From: Pedobacter cryoconitis
GTDB lineage: Bacteria > Bacteroidota > Bacteroidia > Sphingobacteriales > Sphingobacteriaceae
Assembly (NCBI GenBank): GCA_019352875.1
Contig: JAAAFW010000006.1
Coordinates: 125,354 to 189,353, forward strand
Reading direction: 5' to 3'
Length of the DNA: 64,000 nucleotides
The position numbers and the translations under genes are program-made. Under the pieces are notes generated by a model. It did not search any database and had not been told where the DNA came from. It saw nothing but the letters and a program-made list of their open reading frames with translations. Positions 9,824 to 19,105 of the stretch are shown here, one piece after another. Numbering within the stretch: position 1 is the first letter of the stretch; the number at the start of each line of letters is the position of its first letter.

Positions 9824-9867
9824 AAACAAAAAGAGAGGGATACCTAAATATCCCTCTCTTTTTGTTT
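9824..9867. terminator. Bidirectional terminator between rfbA and the aminopeptidase gene
   Basis: A perfect 19-bp inverted repeat: arms at 9824-9842 and 9849-9867 around the loop CCTAAA. The core AGAGAGGGATA is flanked by A-rich and T-rich ends, so each strand has a T tract. It sits between two convergent genes, and its edge touches the stop codon of the aminopeptidase gene. Confidence 0.92.
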
Positions 9868-9868
9868 G

Positions 9869-11644
9869 TTAAATAGCCTTAGTGGCGTCTTTTAACCAGG
9901 CAGCTTCTGTCGGGTCTAAACCTGGGCTTAGTTTCTCATAAACCAGCTCGTGGTAACTGTTCAGCCATTCTATCTGTACTTTCTCCAGTAATTCCATTTG
10001 CAGTATACCGGTATGGATCGGTGCAAGAGTTAAGGTTTCAAATGCAAGGAAATCATTAAACTCATTTTTCTCAGTCGCGATAGTATGCACCAGGTTTTCA
10101 ATTCTGATTCCATGTCTGCCCGGACGGTAAACACCGGGTTCGATAGAAGTAATCATACCCGGCTCTATAGCTACAGGGTTAGCGGTAGGATTAAACACCT
10201 GCGGTCCTTCATGTACATTTAGAAAATATCCAACACCATGCCCTGTTCCGTGACCATAGTTGATCCCGTGTTCCCAAAGCGGTCTTCTTGACACGGCATC
10301 AATCTGATATCCGCAGGTACCTGCCGGAAACTGCAACCTGCAACCTTCGATCATTCCTTTCAGAACAAGCGTATAATCTTTTTTCTCTTCTGCAGTAGTT
10401 TCACCCAGTGGGATTGTGCGTGTAATATCGGTGGTGCCGTAGAAATATTGTCCGCCCGAATCTACCAGGTACAGACCTTTATTCAATAAAGGCACATTAC
10501 TCTCTTCAGAGGCTCCGTAATGCGGTAGTGCAGCATGAGCCGCATAAGCACTGATCGTGTTGAAACTATCGCCGACATAAGCCGGGTCAGCAGCGCGGTA
10601 TGATCCGAGTTTCGCCGCCGCCGATATTTCGGTAATCGTTGTTTTCCCAATATTTTCTTCCAGCCAGATCAGGAACCTCGTAATCGCAATACCATCTTTA
10701 CGCATCGCTTCACGTGTATTCTGAACTTCTGTTTCATTTTTTACAGCTTTTAATACTGTAGAAGGATTGGTCGCCCTGTTTATTTTAACCGACTCAGGTA
10801 ATAATTTGAGGTAGGCGTAGCAATTTCTTTTTGGGTCAAGCAGAATTTTACTTCCGGCAGGAATATGACTGATAGAACGTTCGATTTCCGTATAAGCGAG
10901 AACCTCAGTTCCACTTTTCAGCAGATCAATCTTATCTTCTTCTGTCAGTTTATCTGGTTGGATAAATATAGTTGCATGATCCTGGCTAATGATTGCGAAA
11001 CTCAGCACAACAGGATTATAGTTCACATCTTTTCCACGTATGTTGAATAACCAGGCCATATCATCAAGGGAAGAAACCAGGTGAAAATCGGTTCCGGCCT
11101 GTTCCATAGCCACGCGTACTGCGGTCAATTTTTCCTTGACAGTTTGTCCTGCTGCTTCGGCACTGATTAAATATGCTGGTTCGACAGGTAGTTCAGGGCG
11201 GTTCTGCCAGATCGGGCTGATATAGTCTTTATGGCTGAAATGAAGATCGGCCAGGCCAATTTCAGCAGTGATCAGTTCGCCCAGAAGAACAGATAATAAT
11301 TTCTCATCTGCAGCCACAACAGCACCCGCAGGTAATGTCGCCTTTAACCATTGAATATATTCGGGCGCGTGCTGCACCTTTTGTTTAACCAGTTCAAATC
11401 CACTGCCACTGAGTTGTTCAGTAGCCTGTTCAAAATAGCGGAAATCTGTCCATAAACCTGCGAAATCAGCTGTGATAACTAAAGTGCCTGCAGATCCGTG
11501 AAAACCAGAAACATAAGGGATACATTCATAATGTTTCGGAAGGTATTCACTGATATGTGGATCAGCAGAAGGAATAATATAGGCACCCACCTGGTCGGCC
11601 TTCATCTGTTTACGTATTTCGCTTAATTTTTCCTGATATGTCAT
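9869..11644 (-). CDS. pepP: Xaa-Pro aminopeptidase (M24B)
   Basis: Cuts the N-terminal residue from peptides with proline in second position. The 591-residue protein has the long three-domain layout of eukaryote-like aminopeptidase P: two creatinase-like N domains (about residues 5-140 and 150-310) and a C-terminal pita-bread catalytic domain. Metal ligands are visible: two Asp in LVDSGGQYFYGTTDITRT, the His in GHGTGHGVGYFLNVHEG, and Glu in TSIEPGVYRPGRHG and RIENLV. ATG 11644 is preferred to the in-frame TTG at 11650. A perfect -7 element lies upstream at 11676-11683. No signal peptide, so cytosolic. Confidence 0.93.
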   Translation of the reverse strand: MTYQEKLSEIRKQMKADQVGAYIIPSADPHISEYLPKHYECIPYVSGFHGSAGTLVITADFAGLWTDFRYFEQATEQLSGSGFELVKQKVQHAPEYIQWLKATLPAGAVVAADEKLLSVLLGELITAEIGLADLHFSHKDYISPIWQNRPELPVEPAYLISAEAAGQTVKEKLTAVRVAMEQAGTDFHLVSSLDDMAWLFNIRGKDVNYNPVVLSFAIISQDHATIFIQPDKLTEEDKIDLLKSGTEVLAYTEIERSISHIPAGSKILLDPKRNCYAYLKLLPESVKINRATNPSTVLKAVKNETEVQNTREAMRKDGIAITRFLIWLEENIGKTTITEISAAAKLGSYRAADPAYVGDSFNTISAYAAHAALPHYGASEESNVPLLNKGLYLVDSGGQYFYGTTDITRTIPLGETTAEEKKDYTLVLKGMIEGCRLQFPAGTCGYQIDAVSRRPLWEHGINYGHGTGHGVGYFLNVHEGPQVFNPTANPVAIEPGMITSIEPGVYRPGRHGIRIENLVHTIATEKNEFNDFLAFETLTLAPIHTGILQMELLEKVQIEWLNSYHELVYEKLSPGLDPTEAAWLKDATKAI

Positions 11645-11675
11645 ATACAAATGTTCTGGTATGTATGTAAAAGAC

Positions 11676-11683
11676 CAAATTTA
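11676..11683 (-). promoter_or_regulatory. -7 promoter element for pepP
   Basis: On the minus strand these bases read TAAATTTG, an exact match to TAnnTTTG, 32 bases upstream of the pepP ATG. No TTG is found at the expected 19-21-base spacing, so the -33 element is weak or absent. Confidence 0.45.
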
Positions 11684-11792
11684 AATAATTAATTGACACC
11701 TCCGAGACATAGTCTTTTCGAGTTTTTGAATTCGTTACTATTTTATTTCGTTTTTTCTCCCTGATCTGTTATATTACGCCCAATGAATTATG

Positions 11793-11847
11793 CCATTACT
11801 GGTCCTGAGTGTTGTTTGCCCTACTCAGGAAAAGTAATGGTTTTTTA
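11793..11847 (+). terminator. Orphan hairpin terminator (possible small RNA 3' end)
   Basis: The outer arms CCATTACT (11793-11800) and AGTAATGG (11833-11840) and inner arms CCTGAGT (11804-11810) and ACTCAGG (11823-11829) pair, and TTTTTT follows at 11841-11846. This is a good plus-strand intrinsic terminator, yet no plus-strand gene lies upstream: pepP is on the other strand. It may end a small RNA or act as an attenuator for the gene at 11875. Confidence 0.6.
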
Positions 11848-11849
11848 AT

Positions 11850-11857
11850 TACCTTTG
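11850..11857 (+). promoter_or_regulatory. -7 promoter element for the small protein gene
   Basis: TACCTTTG matches TAnnTTTG exactly and lies 17 bases before ATG 11875, just after the T tract of the orphan terminator. It supports transcription of the 77-residue gene independent of anything reading into the hairpin. No convincing -33 TTG was found. Confidence 0.45.
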
Positions 11858-11874
11858 GGGTCGAGAAGAAGATT

Positions 11875-12108
11875 ATGGGACTGAAAATGCGAATCACGTA
11901 CAAAGACACTGATTATGTGTACGAGATTATAAATGGCGCCGGGATAACAAAGGATACTGCCGAGCTTAAAATATTATTAAACGGAAAAACTGTTACGTTG
12001 CAGAAGAATACAAATAAAGTATGGATGCAGGAAGAAGGTGAGTTTGCGATTGAGCCCGAACTGGCTCAGGCTCTGGGCCGTTCTGTCTCTTTACGTTACC
12101 GGATGTAA
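11875..12108 (+). CDS. Small conserved-looking hypothetical protein, 77 aa
   Basis: MGLKMRITYKDTDYVYEI begins a small soluble, beta-rich protein with no signal peptide, membrane span or recognised motif. The frame is open from 11809, but that part overlaps the orphan terminator and has poor protein character. ATG 11875, 17 bases after a perfect -7 element, is therefore the likely start. It ends 14 bases before the rhodanese gene and could be co-transcribed with it. Real coding is supported by even amino acid composition and context; function is unknown. Confidence 0.6.
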   Translation: MGLKMRITYKDTDYVYEIINGAGITKDTAELKILLNGKTVTLQKNTNKVWMQEEGEFAIEPELAQALGRSVSLRYRM

Positions 12109-12122
12109 TATAGTATTATTCT

Positions 12123-12419
12123 ATGGACACCCCGGAAATCAGCCCATCAGATTTTTTATTAATCAAGGATAATCCCTCTTATCTTGTGATTGATGTAAGG
12201 GAGCCAGGTGAAATGCCGGAAGCAAAAGGATTCTCTTTTCTTAAAATTCCCCTTTCAGAATTGCAAAAGTCCATTCCAGTCCTGCAGCAGGATCAGGTTA
12301 TTTTATTCTGTCATGCCGGGGTACGCAGTCTGATTGCCGCCGGGATCTTGAAAAAAGCTTATCCGGATAAATCTTTCTTTAGCTTAAAAGGAGGAATTCT
12401 TCGTCTTCCCCCTTTATAA
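12123..12419 (+). CDS. Single-domain rhodanese-like sulfurtransferase
   Basis: A 98-residue rhodanese domain. It contains YLVIDVREPGE near residue 20, the usual DVRxPxE motif, and the active-site loop CHAGVRS near residue 62, with the catalytic Cys present. Such stand-alone domains carry persulfide sulfur in the cytosol; the acceptor is unknown. The protein ends soon after GGILRLPPL, so it is slightly short but has both key motifs. It faces the efflux permease gene convergently, with a seven-base gap and no obvious terminator between. Confidence 0.88.
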   Translation: MDTPEISPSDFLLIKDNPSYLVIDVREPGEMPEAKGFSFLKIPLSELQKSIPVLQQDQVILFCHAGVRSLIAAGILKKAYPDKSFFSLKGGILRLPPL

Positions 12420-12426
12420 TCCATTT

Positions 12427-13647
12427 TTACTCGTAACGCAGTGCTTCGATCGGGTCCAGTCCGGCTGCCTTAAGCGCAGGATAGTAACCGAAAAATATTC
12501 CTGTAACCGCGCATACAAGAAAAGAAATCACGATAGACGATTCTGAAATAACCGTAGGCCAGTGGAGCATAGCCGGTAAAACAATTGCGGCTGTCACCCC
12601 TAGAATAACGCCTATTACACCTCCCGTAATACTAATCATCACGGCTTCAATTAAAAACTGAAGCAGAATATCTACACCTCTGGCACCTATAGACATACGG
12701 AGCCCGATTTCGCGCGTTCTTTCGGTAACCGAGACATACATGATATTCATGATTCCAATTCCCCCGATAACCAGTGATATACTGGCTACAGCCGTAAGCA
12801 GAGCCGTCATCATGGAACTGGTAGAATTCATCATTGTCATCAGCTCTGCCTGTGTCCTGACCTGAAAATCATCTTCCTGACCCTGTCTTAGACGGTGCGT
12901 GTCGCGCAGAATTGCGCTAACCTGGCTTACCGCGTCGTCAGAGGCGTCCTCACTTGTTGCGGAAGCGTAGATACTATTAAAATATATAGATGATAATACC
13001 CTTTTCTGAATCGTTGTATAAGGAGCAATTATGATATCATCCTGATCCTGACCGAAATTACTCTGTCCTTTTGCATTTAATACACCAATTACCTGGAACG
13101 GAATTTTACCGAAACGGATAATCTGTCCGATTGGGTCCTCGCCATTTGGAAAAAGATTATCAACTACAGTTTTACCCAGCAGGCAGACCTTTGCTGAAGT
13201 ACGCACGTCCTGATTGGAAAATAGAATACCCTCTTTAACACTCAGTTTCCTGATTTCCAGATAATCCGGACTGACACCCTGGATGCTGGTCGGCCAGTTT
13301 GCTGCCCCGTGAATGGACTGGCCGCTTGAAGAGGCAAGAGGAGAGATCCTGGCTACCGCAGGGGCATCCTTCTGGATGGCATCGACATCCTTAATCGTTA
13401 AGACCTTAATGTTGCTGCCCATCATCCTTGCGCCGCCAGGTTCATTACTGTAAGGCATAATAGTAATCATATTAGAACCCATGCTGGAAAGAGAAGCACT
13501 GATACTCTGTTTGGAACCTTCCCCGATAGACATCATTGTAATTACAGAAGCTACACCGATGATAATGCCCAGCATAGTCAGCAATGCTCTCAGCTTGTTG
13601 CGCTGCAGTGCTTTCATGGCCAGCCTTATTAAATTGATAATTTTCAT
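12427..13647 (-). CDS. macB: MacB-type ABC transporter permease
   Basis: A 406-residue FtsX/MacB-like permease. The N-terminal helix LRALLTMLGIIIGVASVIT (residues about 19-37) is followed by the large periplasmic MacB_PCD domain (about 40-250). Three C-terminal membrane helices follow, with EIGLRMSIGARGVDI between the first two and GYYPALKAAGLDPIEALRYE at the end, the classic MacB tail. It forms the transmembrane part of a tripartite efflux pump with the ATPase, adaptor and TolC-like genes upstream. In E. coli the ATPase and permease are one protein; here they are separate. Confidence 0.9.
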   Translation of the reverse strand: MKIINLIRLAMKALQRNKLRALLTMLGIIIGVASVITMMSIGEGSKQSISASLSSMGSNMITIMPYSNEPGGARMMGSNIKVLTIKDVDAIQKDAPAVARISPLASSSGQSIHGAANWPTSIQGVSPDYLEIRKLSVKEGILFSNQDVRTSAKVCLLGKTVVDNLFPNGEDPIGQIIRFGKIPFQVIGVLNAKGQSNFGQDQDDIIIAPYTTIQKRVLSSIYFNSIYASATSEDASDDAVSQVSAILRDTHRLRQGQEDDFQVRTQAELMTMMNSTSSMMTALLTAVASISLVIGGIGIMNIMYVSVTERTREIGLRMSIGARGVDILLQFLIEAVMISITGGVIGVILGVTAAIVLPAMLHWPTVISESSIVISFLVCAVTGIFFGYYPALKAAGLDPIEALRYE

Positions 13648-13678
13648 GTTTTTCTATTAAAACTATTAGCAGCTATTT

Positions 13679-14425
13679 TTAATAATCATCAGCTTCCGGC
13701 AATGAGCTCAGTGCTTCCCTGGCGGAACGTATATTCACGTTTGGAGAATCCTTTTGTACTCTTCCGTCACGAAGCATGACCGTTCTGGTGCTGAATGAAG
13801 CTATATCAGGTTCATGTGTAACAAATACGATGGTTTTACCCTGCTGATTCAGTTCCTGCATTAAAGCCATTATCTCATAAGAAGTTCTGGTGTCGAGGTT
13901 ACCGGTGGCTTCGTCTGCCAGGATCATGACCGGTTCATTAACCAGTGCCCTCGCGATCGCTACCCTTTGCTGCTGGCCACCAGAAAGCTGATTAGGCGTA
14001 TGGTCAAAACGGCCATCCAGTTTCACAGCCTGAAGTGCAGCAATAGCCCTTTCCTTGCGTTCCTTAGTGCCGATCGCCGGATTGTACATTAGCGGAAGTT
14101 CCACATTTTCCAGTGCAGTCGTTCTGGGCAGGAGGTTATAAGCCTGAAATACGAAACCGATCTTGGTGTTTCGTAAACGGGCCAGCTCATCCCTGCTCAA
14201 ATCTTTTACATTGACTTTGTCCAGCATATAGATACCTTCCGTAGGCTGATCCAGGCAGCCCAGCATATTCAGCAGTGTCGTTTTACCCGATCCGCTACTG
14301 CCCATGATAGTCACGAATTCACCAGTCTGTACATCAAAAGAAACCCCTTTGAGTGCCCTGACAATTTCAGTACCCATTTTAAACTCCCGTTTAACATTCT
14401 GAATCTCTAAGATTTTATGGCTCAT
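13679..14425 (-). CDS. MacB/LolD-type ABC transporter ATPase
   Basis: A 248-residue nucleotide-binding subunit with Walker [16 protein letters not shown] (residues about 43-57), a Q-loop in [11 protein letters not shown], signature [15 protein letters not shown] and Walker [13 protein letters not shown], all intact. Sequence type matches the MacB/LolD/FtsE group that powers mechanotransmission rather than substrate transport through the membrane. The start ATG overlaps the stop of the adaptor gene by one base as TAATG, so the pair is translationally coupled. It works with the permease gene 31 bases downstream. Confidence 0.93.
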   Translation of the reverse strand: MSHKILEIQNVKREFKMGTEIVRALKGVSFDVQTGEFVTIMGSSGSGKTTLLNMLGCLDQPTEGIYMLDKVNVKDLSRDELARLRNTKIGFVFQAYNLLPRTTALENVELPLMYNPAIGTKERKERAIAALQAVKLDGRFDHTPNQLSGGQQQRVAIARALVNEPVMILADEATGNLDTRTSYEIMALMQELNQQGKTIVFVTHEPDIASFSTRTVMLRDGRVQKDSPNVNIRSAREALSSLPEADDY

Positions 14426-15654
14426 TATCTTCTTCCCCCTCCACCAGGTCTTTTTGGCATAAAAGGACTTGCAGTTCCGCCGGTGCTGGCCGAAGAAGCT
14501 TCTTCAGCGCCTGTTACCACCACGTCTGAAGATTTCAGTCCGGAAAGAACCTCCACATGTGTATTATCATTCAGGCCAGTCTGGATCTTTTGCTGGACCA
14601 GCTGCTGCCCGCGCAGCACCCATACTGCCGCCACCGGCACTTCCTCGGTTTCTCCTTTTTCCTTGCTCACCTTACTTTCCCTGCCCGCAGGATTTCTCAT
14701 ACTCCGGTCCGGTACCAGCTGATATTGCTTTGCCAGGCTGGAATCAGGCCTGAATTTAAGGGCCTGTGCAGAAACCAGCAGCGCATCCGGTACCTCTTTA
14801 GTGTAGATCACAATATTTGCCGTCATACCCGGCTTCAATTTTTTATCATCGTTTGGTGCATCAATCAAAGTCGCATAAGTAACCACATTAGATGCAATAG
14901 AAGGCTGCAGACGGATCTCTTTTACTCTGCCATTAAAAGTATCATCAATAAAAGCATCTACAGTAAACGTCGCACGCTGGCCCTGTATAACATTACCTAT
15001 ATCGGCCTCATCTACCTTCGCCTGGACCTGCATTTTGGTAATATCTTTGGCGATGGTGAAGATTGTCGGTGTGTTAAAACTCGCTGCAACTGTTTGGCCG
15101 ATATTGACACTTCTGCCCAGAACCACGCCGTCTATGGGGCTGTAGATCTGTGTAAAAGACAGATTCTTTTCTGCGGCTTTCAGCTGTGCCTTTACGCTGT
15201 TTACATTGGCCGCAGCAACCTGTAAAGTGTTTTTAGCCAGGTCAAAATCCGCACGGCTTATCGCACCCGTTTCAAACAGCTGCTGCTGCCGGTTATAATT
15301 AGCCTGCTGATAATTCTGGTTACTCAATGCCTGCGTCAGATTGGCTTTTGCCTGATCGACCGTAGCCTGAATTAACGTTTTATCCAGTTCGGCCAGCAGC
15401 TGACCTTTTTTAACAGTAGAGTTAAAGTCGGCATACATCGCAGAAATAGTTCCCGATACCTGAGTACCTACCGTTACCGTATCTACCGGCTGAATAGTTC
15501 CGGTAGCAGTAACACTGGTTGAAATCGGACCCATTTTCGGACTTTCAGTTGTGAGCAAAACCTGATGCTCTTTTTCTCTGAGCAGGAAGAACCAGAGCAG
15601 CCCTGCAACGACAACAACGGAAAGCAGCAGTAGAATGATTTTTTTAGACTTCAT
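14425..15654 (-). CDS. macA: MacA-like efflux periplasmic adaptor
   Basis: A 409-residue membrane-fusion protein with an N-terminal membrane helix (IILLLLSVVVVAGLLWFFLL). A lipoyl-like segment with GTIQPVDTVTVGTQVSGTI comes next, then a helical hairpin with Q/A/N-rich heptads (residues about 95-165). A second lipoyl half with IYSPIDGVVLGRSVNIGQTV and a beta-barrel domain follow. The tail is glycine- and arginine-rich (PGGGGRR). It bridges the inner-membrane MacB complex to the TolC-like channel. It begins four bases after the stop of the tolC-like gene. Pump substrates cannot be read from sequence. Confidence 0.9.
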   Translation of the reverse strand: MKSKKIILLLLSVVVVAGLLWFFLLREKEHQVLLTTESPKMGPISTSVTATGTIQPVDTVTVGTQVSGTISAMYADFNSTVKKGQLLAELDKTLIQATVDQAKANLTQALSNQNYQQANYNRQQQLFETGAISRADFDLAKNTLQVAAANVNSVKAQLKAAEKNLSFTQIYSPIDGVVLGRSVNIGQTVAASFNTPTIFTIAKDITKMQVQAKVDEADIGNVIQGQRATFTVDAFIDDTFNGRVKEIRLQPSIASNVVTYATLIDAPNDDKKLKPGMTANIVIYTKEVPDALLVSAQALKFRPDSSLAKQYQLVPDRSMRNPAGRESKVSKEKGETEEVPVAAVWVLRGQQLVQQKIQTGLNDNTHVEVLSGLKSSDVVVTGAEEASSASTGGTASPFMPKRPGGGGRR

Positions 15655-15657
15655 GAT

Positions 15658-16995
15658 TTATAGTTTAATAGGTTTGCCCAGGTAAAATTCATAGATCCTT
15701 GCAGCCAGTGCTGCGTTGTATTTAGCTTGGATATAAGTTTGCGTAGCCTGCACATAGAGATTACGCTGCTGATAGTATTCGACAATATTAGCCGCACCAA
15801 TATTTAACTCCTGAGTGGCGATACGATAGATTTCAGTATTATATTTTAGCTGCTCAGTTGCCGAGGAGAACTGGCTTCCGGCATTCTGGACATTAATAAA
15901 TGCCTTTTCGGTACCCAAGGCAAGCGTTGTTTTAGTGTCCTCCATGCTCAGTTCAGATTGGGCGACTGCAATTCTCGCTTTTGCCGTTGCCGTCTTGTTT
16001 TGCCTTTTTGTGAAAACCGGTACAGAAAGCGTCAGACCAGCCTGCTGATAAAAATTATTATCAAACTGCCTGAAGGCATTATAAGAAGGATCCTTAGCAT
16101 AACTTGTTCCGATACCAGCGCCAAGACTCAGAGTAGGCAGATAACCCGTTTTTGCTTTTTGCAGATTGAGATCTGCTATCTGTACACCCAGCTGTGCATT
16201 TTTAATCTCAGGCCTGTTCTGAAAAGCATACTGTTGTACTGCTGCTAAACCCGGAATGTCTGCAGTCGTGCTAATGTTCAGCGGACGTACAATCTCAAAA
16301 TCAAGTTTTTCAGGCAACTGGAGAATCTGACGAAGTGAAATCTTGTCCAGACGTTCGGCATTCTGTGCTGCAGTGAGGTTGTATTGATCAGTTGCCAGTT
16401 GGGCTTCGAACTGTACGACTTCCTTTTTCGCTGCGGATCCAGTATTAAAACGTTTATTAGCCTGGGCCAGTTGTGCGACAGAAGTTTTAACCAGATCCTG
16501 CAGGTAGATGATACTTTCCTTGTCAACAAGAATACTTAGGTAAGTCTGGGTAATCTGGATGGTGATATCATTCCGGGCCTGTTCAATTGCATAAGCTGCA
16601 GATTGTACACTCAGGTCCTTTTGTTTAATATCAGTTTTCAGATATCCGCCCTGGTAAAGCGTCCAGGCAGAGCTGAGTCCTATTGATCCTTGATAGTTTA
16701 ACGTTGAATTGGCGATCCCCGTTGCTTTATTATAGTGGTTATAAGATTGTGCGGCTGAGCCATACAGGTCGGGGAGTACAGCCGCCTTTGCCAGCAGCAG
16801 GTCCTGTTCGGCGCTCTGTTTATCCAGCCCCAGGCCCCGGAGCTGTATATTATTCGTTTTGGCATACTGCAGACAGGTTTCCAGATCCCAAATCGCCGGA
16901 ACAGCCTGGCTGATACCCTGACTGTAACCTTGTAAAGCCATTAACAATAGGCTGGTCAGCAGCAGGTTGTATCGGAGTTTTCTAAGATTGAGCAT
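15658..16995 (-). CDS. TolC-family outer membrane efflux protein
   Basis: The signal peptide MLNLRKLRYNLLLTSLLLMALQGYSQ starts at ATG 16995; an in-frame GTG at 17013 is the alternative. Two outer-membrane efflux repeats follow, rich in Ala, Gln and Asn, with the typical opening LETCLQYAKTNNIQLRGLGL and later RPEIKNAQLGVQIADLNLQKAKTGYLPTL. This forms the trimeric channel through the outer membrane. It is the first gene of a four-gene operon tolC-macA-ATPase-macB (gaps of 3, -1 and 31 bases) and is divergent from the LytS/LytR pair, which may control it. Confidence 0.92.
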   Translation of the reverse strand: MLNLRKLRYNLLLTSLLLMALQGYSQGISQAVPAIWDLETCLQYAKTNNIQLRGLGLDKQSAEQDLLLAKAAVLPDLYGSAAQSYNHYNKATGIANSTLNYQGSIGLSSAWTLYQGGYLKTDIKQKDLSVQSAAYAIEQARNDITIQITQTYLSILVDKESIIYLQDLVKTSVAQLAQANKRFNTGSAAKKEVVQFEAQLATDQYNLTAAQNAERLDKISLRQILQLPEKLDFEIVRPLNISTTADIPGLAAVQQYAFQNRPEIKNAQLGVQIADLNLQKAKTGYLPTLSLGAGIGTSYAKDPSYNAFRQFDNNFYQQAGLTLSVPVFTKRQNKTATAKARIAVAQSELSMEDTKTTLALGTEKAFINVQNAGSQFSSATEQLKYNTEIYRIATQELNIGAANIVEYYQQRNLYVQATQTYIQAKYNAALAARIYEFYLGKPIKL

Positions 16996-17166
16996 GAATT
17001 TCTTAATTAACACATCAAATCAACGCTTCTTTAAGCTCATCAAAAAACAGAATAGACCTGCAAACCAAATCCATAGACGAATACAACGTTGCAGCCGACG
17101 GAGAGATTTGCATTACTCAGCGAATGATAGGTAACTTGCCAATTCAAATCATAGCCTATAATCCCA

Positions 17167-18258
17167 ATGGTTGCTATTAAAAGTAAAGCTTATATTACTG
17201 TGCTGCTGCATGTGCTGGTATGGATGCTTTTTGCATTTGTTCTGTTGTTCTATCAACCCCTTTCCTGGAATATCACCTTACCCTATCAGTTTTGGATAAA
17301 GCAAGGATGGGTACTGCTTATCCTGATTACCATATTTTACCTCAACAGTTATATTTATGTACCCGGTTTACTGCTGAAAAATAAAAATGCGCTTTTTGCA
17401 CTGGCTATAACAGCCAGTTGTTTATCTGCCGGGATTCTGGTCGAGATTATAGATGATCTGCTGCAGCTCCCGCGTCTCATGGATATTATTTTTAAGGAAC
17501 TTGGTTTTACCAGACCCCCGAAAAGATTTGTAGGCCTGGATATATTCCTTTACATGATGACGCTTTTTATCGCCGGTATAAGTACCTCCGTAACGCTAAT
17601 CCAGAAATGGCAGACAGATAAGCAGCTTCGCGATGCGTTAGAAAAAGAAAAGATTGCTTCGGAGCTATCTTTTCTTAAAGCACAGATCAACCCGCATTTC
17701 TTTTTTAATACACTCAATAATATTTATGCCCTTACACATGTAGACGTTGCAAAGTCCAGAAAGGCGCTGCATATGTTAAGCCGGATGATGCGTTACCTGC
17801 TTTACGATACGCAGACTGGTATTACACCATTGAGTAAAGAAGTTTCCTTCATTCGTGACTACCTCGCATTAATGCAGCTGCGGCTTAATGAATCGACAAC
17901 AGTTAGTTTTTTGGGACCCGATCCCGATGCCGATGTAAATATTGCACCTATGTTATTTCTGCCTTATATTGAAAATGCATTTAAACATGGTATAAGTACA
18001 ATTTCACCCTCACAAATAACTATTAATTTAAGTCTTGAAGCAAACCAGATCGCTTTAACGGTGACGAACACGATCTGTACAGAAAACACTGAACTTGCAG
18101 ATAACTATGGAGGAATCGGTTTGTTGAACACCAAGCGGCGACTGGATTTATTATATCCAGGAAAACATACTTTCTGTGCAGAAAAGACTGAAGATGGAAA
18201 AGAATTTATCGTTCATTTAACACTCGTACCAGATGATTTTGAATTGTATAGCAGTTGA
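17167..18258 (+). CDS. LytS/YehU-family sensor histidine kinase
   Basis: A 363-residue inner-membrane kinase with four predicted membrane helices in residues 8-145 and no periplasmic sensor domain. The His_kinase domain contains the phosphoacceptor in LKAQINPHFFFNTLNNIYAL, a short coiled linker before it, the N box LPYIENAFKHGI and the G box GGIGLLNTKRRLDLLY. It should phosphorylate the LytTR regulator encoded next, whose start overlaps by 26 bases. The gene is divergent from the tolC-macAB operon, across 171 bases from the tolC start, which suggests control of that pump, as inference only. Confidence 0.92.
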   Translation: MVAIKSKAYITVLLHVLVWMLFAFVLLFYQPLSWNITLPYQFWIKQGWVLLILITIFYLNSYIYVPGLLLKNKNALFALAITASCLSAGILVEIIDDLLQLPRLMDIIFKELGFTRPPKRFVGLDIFLYMMTLFIAGISTSVTLIQKWQTDKQLRDALEKEKIASELSFLKAQINPHFFFNTLNNIYALTHVDVAKSRKALHMLSRMMRYLLYDTQTGITPLSKEVSFIRDYLALMQLRLNESTTVSFLGPDPDADVNIAPMLFLPYIENAFKHGISTISPSQITINLSLEANQIALTVTNTICTENTELADNYGGIGLLNTKRRLDLLYPGKHTFCAEKTEDGKEFIVHLTLVPDDFELYSS

Positions 18259-18979
18259 TGATGAGCCACTGGCATTAGGCCTGGTTTGCAGCTTTATCGA
18301 ACAAACCCCGTTTTTGAAATTAGTGGGGAAATTTTCCAGTGCTTTGAAAGCGCTGGAAATGATTCATGAGACGCAGATTGATTTAATATTTCTTGATATC
18401 CAGATGCCCGATTTTAACGGGATACAGCTTGCACGGATGCTTGACCATCCAAACGGAAAGCCAGCACCAAGGGTTATTTTTACTACAGCATTTAATCATT
18501 TCGCATTGGAAGGATATAAAGTCGACGCGCTGGATTACCTTTTAAAACCATTCGATTACGAAGAATTTCTAACCGCAGCCAATAAAGGGCGCGTCTATGC
18601 AGAACTGGTCCGGAAACCGGATACGGCTGTACCAGTTCAGATCACTCAGGAACAAGAAGAGGATTATATTTTTCTGAAAGTAGAATATCAGCTGGTACGG
18701 GTTCCGATTCGTAATATTCTTTATATTGAGGGCTTAAAAGACTATGTAAAAGTCTACTTAGCCGGAACAGAACGTCCTGTTTTAACGCTGACAAGTTTGA
18801 AAGCACTGGAACAAAAGTTATCTCCAAGATCATTTATGCGTGTACACCGGTCCTATATTGTCGCACTCGATAAAATAACCGCGGTTAATAAGAATAGCCT
18901 TTATGTCGACCAGATGCATATCACTATCGGGGAGCAGTATAAAGACGTTTTTAATACCTATATCAATAAATGGATGTAG
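18233..18979 (+). CDS. LytTR-family response regulator
   Basis: A 248-residue regulator. The receiver domain (residues 1-120) has the acidic pair in AVDDEP, the phospho-acceptor Asp in LIFLDIQMPDFNG, the Thr in VIFTTAF and the Lys in DYLLKPFD. The LytTR DNA-binding domain (about 140-245) has LYIEGLKDYVKVYL and FMRVHRSYIVALDKI. LytTR proteins bind pairs of short direct repeats in promoters. It overlaps the kinase gene by 26 bases, a typical translationally coupled pair. Confidence 0.93.
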   Translation: MILNCIAVDDEPLALGLVCSFIEQTPFLKLVGKFSSALKALEMIHETQIDLIFLDIQMPDFNGIQLARMLDHPNGKPAPRVIFTTAFNHFALEGYKVDALDYLLKPFDYEEFLTAANKGRVYAELVRKPDTAVPVQITQEQEEDYIFLKVEYQLVRVPIRNILYIEGLKDYVKVYLAGTERPVLTLTSLKALEQKLSPRSFMRVHRSYIVALDKITAVNKNSLYVDQMHITIGEQYKDVFNTYINKWM

Positions 18980-19105
18980 TGTTTCCTTGAAAAGGTTAAT
19001 CTGTCGGTGCGTTTTAGTGCTAAGTGGTTGTTTGTTAGGCTGATGATCGTTAAATAGTGTTAAATAAAATTGTCTGCGGCAATCGTTTAATATATTTAAT
19101 AGCTC

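Noticed and set aside
14557..15225. 222-residue plus-strand frame opposite macA
   Set aside because: Antisense shadow of a well-supported adaptor gene; rich in Arg, Cys and Leu with no domain.
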